A DNA stretch of 64,000 nucleotides from Notamacropus eugenii (lineage: Eukaryota; Chordata; Mammalia; Diprotodontia; Macropodidae): contig NC_092872.1 of assembly GCF_028372415.1 (NCBI RefSeq), forward strand, positions 554,234,705-554,298,704. Reading direction: 5' to 3'. Of the stretch, positions 62,409-64,000 are shown one piece after another. How positions within the stretch are numbered: the first letter of the stretch is position 1; every line of letters begins with the position of its first letter. Made by a program: the position numbers and the translations under genes. Below the pieces are notes generated by a model, which was not told where the DNA came from, searched no databases, and worked only from the letters and a program-made list of their open reading frames with translations.

Positions 62409-63060
62409 CCCTTTCTTAATTTTATTTTTTAGATGTCATTCCTTCATATTCAACTCAGCCTGTGCCATCAATTTTTGTATCTGTCTATGTGTCTGTCTGT
62501 CAGTCTGTCAGTCTAACTTTATTTCCTCCAACTACCGTAATACTAAACAAGGTCTTATGAGTCACAAATATCATCTTTCCATGTAGGAATGAAAGCAGTT
62601 CAAGTTTAATAAGTCTCTTATGGTTACTCTTTCCTATTTACCTTTTCATGCTTCTCTTGATTCTTATATCTGAAAGTCAAATTTTCTATTCATCTCTAGT
62701 CTTTTAATCAAGAATGCTTGAAAATCCTCTCTTTCATTGAATTACAATTTTCCTCCCTGAAGTATTACACTCAGTTTTGCTGGGTAGGTGTTTCTTGATT
62801 TTAATCCTAGTTCCTTTGACTTCTGCCATATCATATTCCAAGTCCTTTGATCCCTTAATGTAGAAGCTTCTACATCTTGGGTTATCCTGATTGTATTTCC
62901 ACAATACTTGAATTGTTTCTTTCTGGCTGCTTGTAATATTTCCTCCTTGATCTGAGAACTCTGGAATTTGGCTACAATATTGCTAGGAGTTTTGCTTTGG
63001 GGATCTTTTTCAGGAGGTGATTGGTGGATTCCTTCAATATCTATTTTACCCTCTTGTTCA
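62409..63060 (-). mobile_element. L1 segment: ORF1 C-terminus to post-ORF1 region, inverted
   Basis: Homologous to 59225-59850, minus strand: antisense FQSSQ region (TCTGAGAACTCTGGAATTTG near 62951) through the ORF1 stop and a (TCTG)n segment. It abuts plus-strand ORF2 sequence at 63061. Confidence 0.75.
62478..62516. repeat. (TCTG)n microsatellite inside L1 segment
   Basis: ATCTGTCTATGTGTCTGTCT then GTCAGTCTGTCAGTC, at the site that is (TG)n or (CA)n in other copies. Confidence 0.9.
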
Positions 63061-64000
63061 AGAAGGGAACAAAATACTCAGTTAAGTATGGAAAACTAAA
63101 TTGCCCTATAAGCTGTAGAAAGGTAAAGGGGAAAGAAAAGGGAGGGGAGCTGATGGAAGGAAGGGAAGAGAGAGGGAGGTGGTGGCCAAAAGTAAAACTC
63201 TTTTGAGGATGGGAAGGTAGAAAGAAAAGTGTAAATGGTAGGGTGATAAGATAGAGAGAAAGACACAGAGAGTAATCATAACTCTGAATGTGAATGGGAT
63301 AACTTCTCCCATAAAATGGAGATGTGTAGCAGAATGAATTAAAACTCATAATCCTACAATATGTTGTTTATAAGAAACACATTTGAAATAGAGGGATACA
63401 AACAGGGTAAAGGTAAAAGGATGGAATAGAATATATTATGCTTCAGCTGTTGTAAAAACAAAACAAAACAGGGAGAGTGATCCTAATCTCAAACAAAAAC
63501 AAAAACAGATTTAATCAAAAGAGATAAAGAAGGAAACTATATGCTGCTAAATGTGACCATAGACAATGAGATAATATTATTACTAAACATATATGCACCA
63601 AGTGGTATAGCATCCAAATTCTTAGAGAAGAAATTAAGGGAGATACAGGAAGAAATAGAAAGCAAAACCATACTAGTGGGCAACCTCAACCTGCCCCTTT
63701 CTGAATTTGATGAATCTAACTTCAAAATAAATAAGAAGTTAAGAAGGTGAATAGAATTCTGGAAAAGGTAGATATGATAGACCTCTGGAGAAAACTCAAT
63801 GAGGACAGAAAGAAAATACCTTTTTCTCAGTGGTACATAACACGTACACAGAAACTGATCATGTACTAGGGCATAAAAACCTCACAATCCAGTGGAGAAA
63901 GGAATAGATAGTTAATGTATACTTTTCATATCATGATGCAATAAAAATTATATGTAATCAAGAAATATAAACCAGAAATTAATTGGAAACAAAATAATCT
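63061..64000 (+). mobile_element. L1 inter-ORF region and ORF2 endonuclease, runs off window
   Basis: A purine-rich segment to about 63260, then ORF2 5' coding sequence with frame breaks: ACTCTGAATGTGAATGGGAT (63280; TLNVNG motif), TATGTTGTTTATAAGAAACA (QETHL region), then the open frame at 63541. Continues past 64000. Confidence 0.85.
63280..64000 (+). pseudogene. L1 ORF2p N-terminal endonuclease domain, decayed, partial
   Basis: ORF2p nicks target DNA and reverse-transcribes LINE RNA. Visible APE-type motifs: TLNVNG-like start near 63280; then, in the frame 63541-63750, LLNIYAPSG (the L1 NIYAP motif) and ILVGNLNLPLSEFD (L1 'GDFN' motif with Asp changed to Asn, a catalytic-position change); then, after a frame break, an HN-T-TETDH-like segment near 63840-63865. 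Several frameshifts and stops. Reverse transcriptase would lie beyond the window. Confidence 0.85.

Noticed and set aside
1..64000. CRISPR arrays, bacterial-type operons, rRNA genes or phage-like modules
   Set aside because: No regularly spaced repeats, no dense coding and no such genes; the whole window is vertebrate-type repeat DNA.

Overview
This window looks like AT-rich, repeat-dense mammalian intergenic or intronic DNA, most likely from a marsupial. The assignment rests on repeat content recognised by eye. There are eight near-complete copies of the RTE-tailed CORE-SINE type known from marsupials (MAR1-like), dozens of decayed MIR/THER-type SINEs, L2 LINE fragments in both orientations, and L1-clade LINEs with a marsupial-type 3' end and coiled-coil ORF1. 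I see no host protein-coding gene, no convincing exon chain, no CRISPR array and no intact RNA gene. The only long open frames come from decayed LINE proteins. Species cannot be resolved.

Layout. 1-733: 3' end of an ORF2-less L1 relative (HAL1-like), plus strand. 0.9-7.7 kb: L2, L1 and MIR fragments, including a three-level nest (MAR1 inside a hAT-type MITE inside a MIR). 7.7-12.7 kb: mostly unique sequence. 12.7-15.7 kb: SINE-rich, with a hairpin MITE inside a MIR. 15.7-18.2 kb: mostly unique, with a decayed tRNA-Ile-like sequence and RFX-type motifs. 18.2-23.3 kb: L2, SINEs and a unique block at 20.6-21.9 kb. 23.34-26.25 kb: old minus-strand HAL1-like element. 26.8-29.4 kb: an ancient tandem duplication in which only one copy carries a SINE. 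29.4-38.3 kb: SINE/L2 mosaic. 38.3-40.2 kb: probable LTR-derived DNA. 40.23-43.89 kb: L1 with an internal deletion. 44.3-47.5 kb: a second tandem duplication. 47.6-58.4 kb: SINE/L2/MITE mosaic with a second copy of the probable LTR. 58.4-64.0 kb: a LINE complex containing a full-length HAL1-like element with a 16-bp target-site duplication, an RTE-like LINE tail, and an L1 with its 5' part inverted.

The most informative observations are the ORF2-less LINE that moved as a unit, its four relatives in the window, the filled and empty SINE sites in duplicated DNA, the hairpin MITE family, the conserved E-box cluster in both LTR-like copies, and a few unique blocks that could be conserved regulatory DNA. 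Family names are from memory of repeat consensus sequences; no database was searched. Boundaries of old repeats are approximate, often within 10-30 bases.
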